Assembly: GCF_900102685.1 (NCBI RefSeq)
Contig: NZ_FMZA01000011.1
Location: 1-64,000, forward strand
Length of the DNA stretch: 64,000 nt
Reading direction: 5' to 3'
Origin: Melghirimyces thermohalophilus
GTDB taxonomy: Bacteria > Bacillota > Bacilli > Thermoactinomycetales > DSM-45169
Under the pieces are notes generated by a model. It ran no database searches. It was not told the origin of the DNA and worked only from the letters and a program-made list of their open reading frames with translations. Below, one piece after another: positions 17,868 to 26,780 of the stretch. Made by a program: the position numbers and the translations under genes. Position 1 is the stretch's first letter, and every line of letters begins with the position of its first letter.

Positions 17868-18566
17868 TCAGGAACCCACCCGGTAAAACTCATGGTACAA
17901 CTTGATCAGCGCTCGCTTTTCGATGCGGGAGACATAGGAGCGAGAGATACCCATTTCCTTAGCGATTTCCCGCTGAGTTTTCTCTTTTCCTCCGGACAGA
18001 CCGAATCGGTTTCGGATCACTTCCTGCTCCCTCGGATCAAGGATATGCAGATGTCCGTAGATCTTCTTCTTCTCGATCATCAACTGGACCGTCTCCACAA
18101 TTTCATCCCGATCCGTTCCCAGCACATCGATCAACGTAATCTCATTTCCCTCTTTGTCTGTGCCGATCGGATCCTGCAGGGAAACATCCTTGCGCGCTTT
18201 TTTCAGAGAACGAAGGTGCATCAGAATCTCGTTTTCAATACAGCGGGCTGCATAGGTGGCCAGTTTGGTCCCTTTGTTGGGGCGGTAGGACTCAATCGCC
18301 TTGATCAATCCGATGGTACCGATGGAGATCAGGTCTTCCGTGTCCTCACTGGTGTTTTCAAATTTTTTGCAAATATGTGCGACCAACCGGAGATTATGTT
18401 CGATCAGGGCGTTGCGGGCCGCCCTGTCGCCCTCAACCATCCGCTGGAGATACTTCTCTTCCTCCTTTTCTTTGAGCGGCTGGGGAAAGGCATTGTTCTT
18501 GATGTACGCGACAAAGATCGCCACTTCACGGAATAGTAAAGCAAGGGTCGTGAACAAACCGGGCAC
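17868..18566 (-). CDS. sigK: Sporulation sigma factor SigK, uninterrupted
   Basis: 232 residues from GTG with GAGGTG 8 bases upstream. A hydrophobic N-terminus ([20 protein letters not shown]) is the pro-sequence that tethers pro-SigK to the mother-cell membrane until SpoIVFB cleaves it near residue 20-22. [42 protein letters not shown], and [20 protein letters not shown] are nearly invariant in region 2; region 4 has [22 protein letters not shown]. There is no skin element: the gene is one piece. It directs late mother-cell transcription. Its promoter should be SigE-type; a CATATGCT near 18616 is a weak -10 candidate. Confidence 0.97.
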   Translation of the reverse strand: MPGLFTTLALLFREVAIFVAYIKNNAFPQPLKEKEEEKYLQRMVEGDRAARNALIEHNLRLVAHICKKFENTSEDTEDLISIGTIGLIKAIESYRPNKGTKLATYAARCIENEILMHLRSLKKARKDVSLQDPIGTDKEGNEITLIDVLGTDRDEIVETVQLMIEKKKIYGHLHILDPREQEVIRNRFGLSGGKEKTQREIAKEMGISRSYVSRIEKRALIKLYHEFYRVGS

Positions 18567-18953
18567 GCCGCTGTCACCTCCGCTCTGCTTTGCCGAAAAC
18601 AGGTGTTACCAGCATATGAGGAGGACAGCAGCCGCGTGCCTGTACGGAAAAATTTCATTCGATCGCGAAGTTCATTCATCGCGGGAAGACATTCGAATCG
18701 ATATCCATCGACACCTACACCTTACCCATCAACAACCGAACCCGCGCCCTCCCGTGGATCCGCCGGGTTCGTTTCCACATTATGCATCGATTCAGACCAA
18801 GATAAGACCAATGAGCTTCCGCTGATCGCTTCGCCTTAACCTCCAAACATCGGCGGTGCATCCCGATCATCGCCGATGTTATCCTTATCTACCAACGCCG
18901 CACTCCGATTGGCGGAGTGCCTTCGGATTACAGCGTCCCTTCCAGCAGCCACC
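18567..18953. other. 387-bp gap between sigK and the ThuA gene
   Basis: Holds the sigK upstream region and a 7-bp stem (GCACTCC / GGAGTGC near 18903-18923) without a T-run, which may end the ThuA transcript. I see no supportable gene. Confidence 0.4.
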
Positions 18954-19676
18954 CTATATTTGTTCCAAGGGTTTCCGGTTTCCAAAGTTGGGACGAGGGC
19001 CAGAGGTGGGAGCCGCCCAACGCACCGCATTACTGATCACTCGCAGCACCTCCGAATGGTAGTAGGTCGGGTACGATTCATGGCCGGGCCGGAAATAAAA
19101 CACCTTCCCTCGGCCACGGCGGTATGTACACCCACTGCGAAACACCTCTCCCCCCTTAAACCAGCTGACAAAGATCAATTCATCCGGCTGAGGAATGTCG
19201 AAAAATTCGCCGTACATCTCCTCTTTTTCGATGTCGATGTACTCCCCGATTCCTTCCACGATCGGATGATTGGGTTGAACCACCCACAGCCGCTCGTTTT
19301 CGTCCGCCTCCCGCCACTTCAAATCACAGCTGGTCCCCATCAACCTCTTGAATATTTTGGAAAAATGCCCGGAGTGAAGCACGATTAAACCCATGCCCTC
19401 CAACACACGCTGATGCACTCTCTCCACAATCTCATCCTCAACTTCGTCGTGGGCCACGTGTCCCCACCAGGTCAATACATCGGTATTGTTGAGCACCTCC
19501 TCGGTCAAACCGTGTTGGGGCTCATCCAGAGTAGCCGTTTTGGTCACGAATCCTTCTTTCCCTAGGTAATGGGCGATCGCACCGTGGATACCTTCAGGAT
19601 AAAGGGATCGTACCTGCTCATCAGATTGCTCGTGACGGTTTTCGTTCCAGACCGTCACCCGGATCGTTGCTGTCAT
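18954..19676 (-). CDS. ThuA-like domain protein
   Basis: 240 residues, ATG preceded by GAAGGAAGG. The glutamine-amidotransferase-like ThuA fold shows [27 protein letters not shown] at the start, [40 protein letters not shown] in the middle and [33 protein letters not shown] near the end. ThuA of rhizobia is linked to trehalose catabolism, and relatives sit in sugar clusters; the reaction is not settled. Monocistronic, with an AT-rich perfect palindrome upstream at 19830-19845. Confidence 0.88.
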   Translation of the reverse strand: MTATIRVTVWNENRHEQSDEQVRSLYPEGIHGAIAHYLGKEGFVTKTATLDEPQHGLTEEVLNNTDVLTWWGHVAHDEVEDEIVERVHQRVLEGMGLIVLHSGHFSKIFKRLMGTSCDLKWREADENERLWVVQPNHPIVEGIGEYIDIEKEEMYGEFFDIPQPDELIFVSWFKGGEVFRSGCTYRRGRGKVFYFRPGHESYPTYYHSEVLRVISNAVRWAAPTSGPRPNFGNRKPLEQI

Positions 19677-19829
19677 TGGTCAACCTTCCTTCTATCGGTA
19701 TTGTCGATAAAGCGGTGGCAGCCATCTGTGAAAAATGATTACAAATCAGTTAACGTCCCCCCCGACTGAAGTTCAGCCCTCCCGTTTTACATTATTTTCT
19801 GAATATTTTCCTTTTTCACTTCTTACTTT

Positions 19830-19845
19830 GTTAAATTAATTTAAC
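19830..19845. promoter_or_regulatory. Perfect 16-bp palindrome upstream of the ThuA gene
   Basis: GTTAAATTAATTTAAC. It lies 154 bases before the ThuA start. Eleven of its bases (TTAAATTAATT) recur at the start of the gal operon near 28959-28969, which suggests a shared sugar-responsive regulator. Confidence 0.45.
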
Positions 19846-19932
19846 TAACAACCTCCATCTAAACGCCTCCTAAAAGGGCATCCATCCATGTACCAGACCG
19901 GTTGCGGGATGCCTCGCTATACGATGTCCACA

Positions 19933-21321
19933 TCACATCGTCTGTTGGTGATCGGTAGCAGATTCTTTTTTAGTGGAAAAGTAGGTACCTGCCGCCATCA
20001 CCACCGCACAGCTGAGAAGACCATACAAGATCGGGTTGAGAGAAGAGATTCCCTCGATCATCAAATCGGTTATGACGACCCCTGCACTAATTAGCATGGA
20101 AGCCAGCGTCACCTGAGCCGTTACTCTTTTCCAAAACAAGGCAGCGATTACAGGGATAAAAACACTGCCGGTCAGGAGTGCGTATGCTACATTGAGGGCC
20201 ACCACGATGTTTTGAATAGCGAGTGAGATGATGACAGCCGTTGTACCGATGAGCAACGTGACCACTCGGGTCAGACGAATCTGATGTTTTTCGCTGGAAC
20301 CACGGGGTAATAAGTCATTGGCGATAATCGTGGCGGATGCCATCAGGGTGCCGGAGGCGGTGGACATCACCGCCGAAGCTACGGCAGCGATCACCAACCC
20401 GAGCCATCCCGGAGGGAGGACTTCTGTCGCCAATTGCGGCAGTGCTTGTTGAGGATCTTGGAGATGGGGAAAAAGCACCTTCGCAGTCATCCCGATCACG
20501 GCCCCGGCGATCCCGTATCCGATACAATAGATGCCTCCCCACACGGTACCGTTACGGAGCGTTTGCTTATTTCTCGCGGTAAATGCTCGCTGCCAGATGT
20601 CCTGTCCGATCATCATCCCGAAGAAGTAGAGTAAGAAGTAGGAAAATATCACTTTCCCGCCAATATGGGTCATACGAAAATAATCGGCTGGGAGGTGAGC
20701 ACGCAAGCCTTCCATTCCCCCCACTTCAAAGAAACCCATCGGCAGCACCAGCAACAACAGACCGACCGTCATCACCCAAAATTGAATCACATCCGTCAGG
20801 GTGACAGCCCACATCCCCCCAAGTGTGGTGTACAACACGAGGATCGCCCCCCCTACACAGATGGCAATCACATGGGGCCAGCCGAACATCGTTGTAAACA
20901 ACACACCCATGGAGATCATCGCCGTGACGGACACCATCATGTCATAAACGGCCATTATCGCCGCACTGATGTAGCGACTACTCAGCCCGAATCGTCTCCC
21001 GAGCAATTCACTGACGCTGTAGACATGGTACTCACTCAGCTTTTTTGAAAATAAGATTCCCATGCCGATAAGCCCCAAGCCGATCATGACCACCAGCCAC
21101 ATACCGGAAATTCCGTGTTCGTAACCCAAGGATGAACTGCCGAAGGTGGAGGCTCCTCCCAACACCACAGCTGCTATCGCCGGTATAAACAGGCCGTAAC
21201 CGAGACGCCGTCCCGCGACGAGATAGTCTTCCTCATTGGCGATCCTCTTCATGCTGCTAAAACCGATACCGATCAGGACAACAAAGTATAAGACAACTAC
21301 GAGGATATCCAGGCTTGTCAT
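19933..21321 (-). CDS. Sodium:solute symporter (SSS family)
   Basis: 462 residues, about 13 membrane spans. Family signatures are the N-terminal DILVVVLYFVVLIGIGFSSMKR, the YLVAGRRLGYGLFIPAIAAV stretch with GGASTFGSSSLGYEHGISGMW, and the AAVASAVMSTASGTLMASATI motif that contains Na+-binding Ser/Thr residues. It imports an organic solute with Na+. It starts 33 bases after the ureohydrolase gene with GAGGGTGAG before the ATG, so the two form an operon and the imported solute is probably a guanidino compound (agmatine, guanidinobutyrate or similar). Confidence 0.9.
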   Translation of the reverse strand: MTSLDILVVVLYFVVLIGIGFSSMKRIANEEDYLVAGRRLGYGLFIPAIAAVVLGGASTFGSSSLGYEHGISGMWLVVMIGLGLIGMGILFSKKLSEYHVYSVSELLGRRFGLSSRYISAAIMAVYDMMVSVTAMISMGVLFTTMFGWPHVIAICVGGAILVLYTTLGGMWAVTLTDVIQFWVMTVGLLLLVLPMGFFEVGGMEGLRAHLPADYFRMTHIGGKVIFSYFLLYFFGMMIGQDIWQRAFTARNKQTLRNGTVWGGIYCIGYGIAGAVIGMTAKVLFPHLQDPQQALPQLATEVLPPGWLGLVIAAVASAVMSTASGTLMASATIIANDLLPRGSSEKHQIRLTRVVTLLIGTTAVIISLAIQNIVVALNVAYALLTGSVFIPVIAALFWKRVTAQVTLASMLISAGVVITDLMIEGISSLNPILYGLLSCAVVMAAGTYFSTKKESATDHQQTM

Positions 21322-21353
21322 GATCTCACCCTCGGATCCGTGATTTTACCGGG

Positions 21354-22292
21354 TCATGACTCATTCAATGCAATCAAGGCCAAAAACTCGTATACGACAG
21401 CCGCCCCTAATAGTGCCGTATTCTGGCTGTGATCATGGGCGGGCAACACCTCCACTAAGTCAAAACCGACATAGTTTAATAAAGGAAGATGCCGGACAAA
21501 GGTCAATCCTTGATGACTGGTAAACCCTCCGACCTCTGGTGTCCCCGTTCCGGGCGCATAAGCCGGATCAAAAAAATCGATATCAAAGGTCAGAAACGCG
21601 TTTCGGTCACCGACGCGATTTTCGATACGCCTCCGCAGATCTGTGGGATGCAGGGTATGTAGCTCGTCGGCAGCGATTACTTCAAACCCGAGCTCCGCCG
21701 CTTCATCCATATCGTCAGGGTGGTATACGGTCCCCCGCAGTCCGATTTGCACGGAATGATGCGGATCGATGATCTCTTCTTCCAGTGCCCGGCGAAAGGG
21801 TGTGCCGTGGGTATACTTCTTCCCCCAATACTCATCCCACGTGTCGCCGTGGGCATCGAAATGAACCAGACTGAGCGGCCCATAGACATCAGCCAAACCT
21901 CGCAATTCCGCCAATGTCACCGAATGATCGCCACCCAATCCGACCGGGATCACCTTTTCCCTGGCCAACCGGCGATAAGTGTCTCGAATGATGTCGAAGG
22001 AGTCTTCCATGTACCCCGGTAAAAGAGGTAGATCACCGTAGTCCACACAACGCACATGCTCAAAGGGATTGATCTTGTGAAAAGAGTGGGCGGGACGAAG
22101 CAGGACGGACATCTCACGAATCGCCGCTGGGCCAAACCGAGCCCCCGCACGGAAACTCGCCCCTGTGTCAAAGGGCAATCCGATGACTGCAACATCCGAC
22201 CCGTCCATTTTCAGGTCAAGCCCCAGTTTCATAAACGTACGGATCCCGGTGTACCGGGGAGCCTTGGTGTAATCTGGGCGATAGGATGACAT
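21354..22292 (-). CDS. Ureohydrolase (agmatinase/guanidinobutyrase type)
   Basis: 312 residues from ATG MSSYRPDY with AAAGGGG 8 bases upstream. Both manganese motifs are present: GLGGDHSVT, FDAHGDTWD, and the FDIDFFDPAYAPGTGTPEVGG block. The length and the N-terminal FMKLGLDLKMDGSDVAVIGLPFDTGAS match the agmatinase branch rather than arginase. It removes urea from a guanidino substrate. The substrate within this branch (agmatine, guanidinobutyrate, guanidinopropionate) cannot be fixed by eye. First gene of an operon with the symporter. Confidence 0.9.
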   Translation of the reverse strand: MSSYRPDYTKAPRYTGIRTFMKLGLDLKMDGSDVAVIGLPFDTGASFRAGARFGPAAIREMSVLLRPAHSFHKINPFEHVRCVDYGDLPLLPGYMEDSFDIIRDTYRRLAREKVIPVGLGGDHSVTLAELRGLADVYGPLSLVHFDAHGDTWDEYWGKKYTHGTPFRRALEEEIIDPHHSVQIGLRGTVYHPDDMDEAAELGFEVIAADELHTLHPTDLRRRIENRVGDRNAFLTFDIDFFDPAYAPGTGTPEVGGFTSHQGLTFVRHLPLLNYVGFDLVEVLPAHDHSQNTALLGAAVVYEFLALIALNES

Positions 22293-22444
22293 GTTCTCTA
22301 CCCCTTTCAAACAATCTGATGGGATGGGGTCACATCCCCTATCAAAGATGTCCCAATTCCGTATATTCAGTATACAGGATTCGCCCAGCTAAACCACTAG
22401 ACAGATTGTCTAAAGGAGCCAAGCTTCCTTTTACCACGACAAAT

Positions 22445-22476
22445 AGAAAAAGCCAGGGAGGGCCCTGGCTTTTTCT
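22445..22476. terminator. Bidirectional terminator after the HAD gene
   Basis: A perfect 14-bp stem AGAAAAAGCCAGGG / CCCTGGCTTTTTCT with a 4-base loop. A short inverted repeat GTATA-TTCAG-TATAC lies just to its left (about 22363-22377) in the ureohydrolase promoter region. Confidence 0.88.
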
Positions 22477-22494
22477 ATGATGACATGTGTCTCA

Positions 22495-23229
22495 TTATAT
22501 CAGCCAATACCGTATCGCTTGGGCCACGCCGTCTTCCTCGTTGGTTCCCGTGACCCAATCTGCAGCCTCTTTCACCACATCCTGCGCATTCCCCATGGCG
22601 ATCCCGAGCCCCGCTTCTTTGATCATCCGGATATCGTTGAGACTGTCTCCCATCGCCATCACCTGGTCCATCGATAAACCCAACCGGCGACAGACCGTTT
22701 CCAGGCCGCGGGCCTTATGGACGCCGACGGCATTCACTTCCATATTCATCGGACTGGAATTAGTGATTTCCAATCTTGGGTTTTCAGACAGCTGTTCCAG
22801 AACCTCTGTTCTCACCCCGTCATCGTCAAAATCGAAACCAAACTTTAGCCACTGAGAGGAGGAGAGGTCCGTCGGCAACTGATTCCGCCACACCCGCTCC
22901 GAAGTTACTGCCCAGAAACGGGTCTGGTAACGACGGGATAGCTCCCGCATCTTTTCAACGTCTTCCAGGTGAAGCGGGTGTCTCTCCAGCAAATTTCCGG
23001 CATCATCCCATACCTCACTTCCGTTTACCGTCACCAGATAAGAGTTCAACTGCAACGATTCGGCATAGGGACGACAGGTGGCGATGGAACGACCGGTGCT
23101 TAACACAATGTGGACGCCTTGCTCACGGGCTTTTGCAATCGCTTGCCGATTGACTTCGGAGATCTCATCCTGCCCGTCTAACAGGGTCCCATCCATATCC
23201 AAGGCCAACAGCTTGAAACGAGTACTCAC
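22495..23229 (-). CDS. Cof-type HAD-superfamily phosphatase
   Basis: 244 residues from GTG; GGGAAGG lies 11 bases upstream. Motif I LDMDGTLL, motif II LSTGRS, cap domain in the middle, then KARGLETVCRRLGL and MGDSLNDIRMIKEAGLGIAMGNA for motifs III and IV. A cytoplasmic sugar-phosphate or cofactor phosphatase is expected. It lies 163 bases downstream of the ROK gene and could be read with the gal operon, where a sugar-phosphate phosphatase would fit, but the gap leaves this open. Confidence 0.88.
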   Translation of the reverse strand: MSTRFKLLALDMDGTLLDGQDEISEVNRQAIAKAREQGVHIVLSTGRSIATCRPYAESLQLNSYLVTVNGSEVWDDAGNLLERHPLHLEDVEKMRELSRRYQTRFWAVTSERVWRNQLPTDLSSSQWLKFGFDFDDDGVRTEVLEQLSENPRLEITNSSPMNMEVNAVGVHKARGLETVCRRLGLSMDQVMAMGDSLNDIRMIKEAGLGIAMGNAQDVVKEAADWVTGTNEEDGVAQAIRYWLI

Positions 23230-23392
23230 TCATCAACACGCCTTCCCAAATAATCATCACCCCCCGAGGGGTCTCTCAGAGGGCGTCAAAAACGGTTGGT
23301 TCAGGGCCGAGGATCCCCGTCCGATCTACTTCGTCCATGATCCAACCCCTCATTATGATAAGATGATCGATCTCCTTTTGCCCATACCTGTT

Positions 23393-24613
23393 TCATGACA
23401 TTTGAGGTTGAAACAGCTTTTGCAACACCAGGGTATACGCACCGATCGCCCGACCGCTTCGCCCCAGGGTTGAGGGGACGATCGACACATCGCCGGCGGG
23501 GATGGAGAGAGCGCGCTCCCGAATCGTTTGTTTGAGCGGGTCAAGTACCAGCGGTCCGGCTGCGATCACCCCGCCGCTCAGGATAATCTTGCGGGGATTA
23601 AACAGATTGACCAGGTTGGACAGCCCAATCCCTAGGTAACGGCCGGTTTCCGCCAAAATTTCCGCAGCAAACGTGTCCCCAGCTCGGGCCGCTTGAAAAA
23701 TCGCCTCCCCGGTGAGGGAATCGGCGGTATCCTGGAGCTTATCGCTGAGGGAGGAGGAGACACCGGTTTGCAATTGCTCTCGGGCTCGCCTCACCATGGC
23801 TGGTGCGGCGACAAACGCTTCCAAACAGCCATGATTGCCGCAGTTGCACAAGGGACCCCTGGCATCGATGGTCGTATGGCCCACCTCCCCCGCCGTAAAG
23901 GAGGGGCCGTGTACCAACCGGCCCTCAGCGATGATCCCGGCACCCACTCCGGTGCCCACATGGACGGAGATAAAATCATCGATCCCCTGTCCCTGGCCAA
24001 ACCAACTCTCGCCGATGGCAAGCGCCCGCACGTCATTCTCCACCTCCACCGGCACCTTAAAGACCTCTTCCAACAGCGATGCGATCGGAATATCCCTGAG
24101 GTAGAGATTGGGGGCGTAAATAGAGATCCCTTGTTCGGGATCTACCAAACCGTGCATTCCCACCCCGATCCCCAACAGGGGATGACCTTTTTTCTGGATC
24201 TGTTCCTTCACCTGATGGACTGCTTTTTGCACAATCGAGACAAACTGCTCCTTGGTTGGCCGAGGAGGAACAGGGAGGACAACCTCCTCGCCAGCGCGCC
24301 CTTCCAGATCGGCCGCCAAGGCTCTCACTTTTTTGGCCCCAGCATAGACGCCAATCACGCCGAAAGCAGATCCATTGATCTTTAACAAGATCGGCTTGCG
24401 TCCCCCCGTCGATTCCCCGCGGTCGCTCTCCACCACGAGGCCGGATTGAAGAAGTTCCGCAACAATATTGGTGACCGTAGGGGAGGTCAGCCGGGTCACC
24501 TTGGCGATCTCTGACCGGGAAATGGGTCCCTGGAGCCGAATGATGTTGAGAATGGCGGACTTATTGATCGATTTCATCCATTGAAAACTGCCAGTCTGTA
24601 TGGGATGCGACAT
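23393..24613 (-). CDS. ROK-family transcriptional regulator
   Basis: 406 residues. N-terminal winged helix-turn-helix (NKSAILNIIRLQGPISRSEIAKVTRLTSPTVTNIVAELL), then the ROK sugar-kinase-like body with DIEGR-like and VENDVRALAIGE, GTGVGAGI and EVGHTTID motifs, and the zinc motif CNCGNHGCLE. This is the NagC/XylR layout: a repressor released by a sugar or sugar phosphate. It starts 44 bases after the M24 gene at the end of the gal operon, so control of gal genes is the obvious inference; the AT-rich box shared by galT and thuA is a candidate site. Confidence 0.9.
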   Translation of the reverse strand: MSHPIQTGSFQWMKSINKSAILNIIRLQGPISRSEIAKVTRLTSPTVTNIVAELLQSGLVVESDRGESTGGRKPILLKINGSAFGVIGVYAGAKKVRALAADLEGRAGEEVVLPVPPRPTKEQFVSIVQKAVHQVKEQIQKKGHPLLGIGVGMHGLVDPEQGISIYAPNLYLRDIPIASLLEEVFKVPVEVENDVRALAIGESWFGQGQGIDDFISVHVGTGVGAGIIAEGRLVHGPSFTAGEVGHTTIDARGPLCNCGNHGCLEAFVAAPAMVRRAREQLQTGVSSSLSDKLQDTADSLTGEAIFQAARAGDTFAAEILAETGRYLGIGLSNLVNLFNPRKIILSGGVIAAGPLVLDPLKQTIRERALSIPAGDVSIVPSTLGRSGRAIGAYTLVLQKLFQPQMS

Positions 24614-24657
24614 CCTGTCACCGTCCTTGTCTTTCTACGGTGGACCTCCTGTCCGAG

Positions 24658-25767
24658 TCACCTTATGAGAATATCAGGCCTTCGGTAGAGTTTTCCATCC
24701 GCTTTCCGTTCAATATAAACCCATTCTCCCGTTTCCGTCAAAAACTCGTTCCCCTCCGCACCCACCAGAAGCGTATCCTCCGATTTAATCCCCGGTAACG
24801 AGGGATTCCAGGCGAAGGCTTGGTGGAGCTGAACCCTGCCGCCGCTCCCCTCGTGGGCCAAAAACTCCCGGGGGGCATAACCTGTCGGTCCCCCTTGGTG
24901 GAGATAGCGCCAATCCTCCGGGAAACCCGCTTCTTCATAGGCCCGGACCCCCGTCCGGAATACTTCCCGGATAGGGACCCCCGGCCGGGTGGCCCGATTC
25001 ATCGCCAGGTCGATCTCCATCAACTTGAGCCGATTCTGCTTTAGATCCGGCGGGAGAGGCCCGAAATGGACGAAGCGGGTCACATTGGCCACCAACCCAG
25101 CTCGTTCGGCACACAAAACCAACATCCCATACCGCTGAAGCGGTTTGTCCGTCGGAATCGGATGGCGGTAGCGACGGATCCGTTCATCTGTGGCCACCAA
25201 CAACACCGGTACCCGCATTCCCCGGGCGACTGCTTTTCCTGCGAGGAGACCCGCGATCTCAAGCTCGGTCATCCCCGGTTGGAGATCCATGCAGGTTTGT
25301 TCCAGTAAACGGGCGGCTTCCTGGCACAATAGCCGGTAACGGTCCCGCTCTGACGGACCCAACACATAAGCGAGGCGGGCCAGCTCAGGACCGAAAAGGA
25401 GCGTGTCCACCCCTTCCGCCGGAGCATCGCTGCCGATGCGCTTTCCCAGGCAGGCTTGAGCGAGGCGCGGCTCTGTTCCTGCATACCAAGGAGAGACCAC
25501 CTGTTCAAAGCCGAGGCCGTCCAACTCCTCTTCGGTGATCCGGTCCGCTTCCATCTCCGTGGTGAAAACAATCACCCGATCCTTCAAGACCAACAGATCG
25601 GCGACCCCCTTTTCCTCCGACTGGAGGATATGGTTGGAGCCGCCGCCAGTCAACCAACTGAAACTGCGCCGTTTTCGAAGCAGAACCCCGTCCAGCCCTC
25701 TCTCCTCCATCCACCGGCGCAGTCGATCCACCCGTTGGCTCACCTCTGCGGAAAGATCGACCTTCAT
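24658..25767 (-). CDS. Degenerate M24 (aminopeptidase P/creatinase-fold) protein coupled to galE
   Basis: 369 residues from ATG MKVDLSAEV, whose ATGA overlaps the galE stop codon. The N-terminal creatinase domain (RRWMEERGLDGVLLRKRRSFSWLTGG) is followed by a pita-bread domain with PGMTELEIAGLLAGKAVARGMRVPVLLVATDERI. The first metal Asp is lost (LCAERAGLVANVTRF in place of D-x-G... SDITR), only the His of HQGGPTGY and the SEDTLLV Glu remain, and the EPG Glu is Asn. It is probably not a metallopeptidase. Its place in a galactose operon suggests a role with galactosylated or cell-wall compounds, but I cannot name it. Confidence 0.8.
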   Translation of the reverse strand: MKVDLSAEVSQRVDRLRRWMEERGLDGVLLRKRRSFSWLTGGGSNHILQSEEKGVADLLVLKDRVIVFTTEMEADRITEEELDGLGFEQVVSPWYAGTEPRLAQACLGKRIGSDAPAEGVDTLLFGPELARLAYVLGPSERDRYRLLCQEAARLLEQTCMDLQPGMTELEIAGLLAGKAVARGMRVPVLLVATDERIRRYRHPIPTDKPLQRYGMLVLCAERAGLVANVTRFVHFGPLPPDLKQNRLKLMEIDLAMNRATRPGVPIREVFRTGVRAYEEAGFPEDWRYLHQGGPTGYAPREFLAHEGSGGRVQLHQAFAWNPSLPGIKSEDTLLVGAEGNEFLTETGEWVYIERKADGKLYRRPDILIR

Positions 25768-26777
25768 CGGCTGATCCCCCACTCCCCGCGCCGGCTTCCA
25801 TACCCCTTCGGATGGCTGCGGTGCCAATTCCAGGCGTGATCGATCATCTCCTCCAACCGCGGGTATTTCGGCTGCCACCCTAGCTCGGAGCGAGCTTTAT
25901 CCGAGGAGGCGACCAACACCGCCGGATCCCCCGGACGGCGGGGGGTTACACGGATAGGAATCTCCCGTCCGGTCACCTTCCGGGCGGCGTTGATCACTTC
26001 CCTCACCGAGAAACCCTCCCCGTTTCCCAAGTTGTACACACCGCTCCCTTCCCCTCTCCGCAGCCTATCCAGGGCGAGGGCATGAGCCTGGGCCAGATCG
26101 ATCACATGGATATAATCCCGGATACAGGTGCCATCTCTCGTCGGATAATCATCTCCGAAAATGGCGATTTCCTTCCGCTCGCCCAGAGCGGTCTGCAATA
26201 CCAGCGGAATCAGATGGGTTTCCGGATCATGATCTTCTCCCATCTCTCCGCCGGGCCAGGCACCGGCCGCATTAAAATACCGAAGGCTGACCGACTGAAC
26301 GCCGTGGGCCTGTTCACACCAGTGAAGCATCTTTTCGATGGCCCGCTTGGTTTCCCCGTAGGGGTTGGTTGGGCGGGTCGGGTCCATCTCCCGGATGGGA
26401 AGTCGCTCCGGTTCCCCGTAGACGGCCGCGGTGGAAGAAAAGACGATTCGGTTCACGTCGTGTCGAATCATTTTTCGGAGCAGACATAAAGTGCCATACA
26501 AGTTGTTTTCATAATACTTCAGCGGATCTGCCGCACTCTCTCCCACCAAGGAGTGGGCAGCAAAATGGACGACCGCGTCGATATCGTGTTCCGTGAAGAT
26601 GCGATCCAATAAGTCCCCATCGCGAAGGTCCCCCTCATAAAAGGCATCTCCCCGCACCGCTTGTCGATGCCCGGTCTGTAAATGATCCAGAAGGATCACC
26701 TCTTCGGCCTGCTCTTTTAAAAAAACAACGGTGTGACTGCCGATATAGCCGGCTCCACCAGTAACCAATACCGCCAT
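25764..26777 (-). CDS. galE: UDP-glucose 4-epimerase
   Basis: 337 residues. NAD-binding TGGAGYIGSH at the N-terminus, HFAAHSLVGES, SSTAAVYGEP, the catalytic YGETK pair (Tyr and Lys), and LRYFNAAGA identify GalE. It interconverts UDP-galactose and UDP-glucose, the last step of the Leloir pathway. GAGGAGGT precedes the ATG; the gap to galK is 3 bases, and the stop overlaps the M24 start. Confidence 0.96.
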   Translation of the reverse strand: MAVLVTGGAGYIGSHTVVFLKEQAEEVILLDHLQTGHRQAVRGDAFYEGDLRDGDLLDRIFTEHDIDAVVHFAAHSLVGESAADPLKYYENNLYGTLCLLRKMIRHDVNRIVFSSTAAVYGEPERLPIREMDPTRPTNPYGETKRAIEKMLHWCEQAHGVQSVSLRYFNAAGAWPGGEMGEDHDPETHLIPLVLQTALGERKEIAIFGDDYPTRDGTCIRDYIHVIDLAQAHALALDRLRRGEGSGVYNLGNGEGFSVREVINAARKVTGREIPIRVTPRRPGDPAVLVASSDKARSELGWQPKYPRLEEMIDHAWNWHRSHPKGYGSRRGEWGISR

Positions 26778-26780
26778 CCT

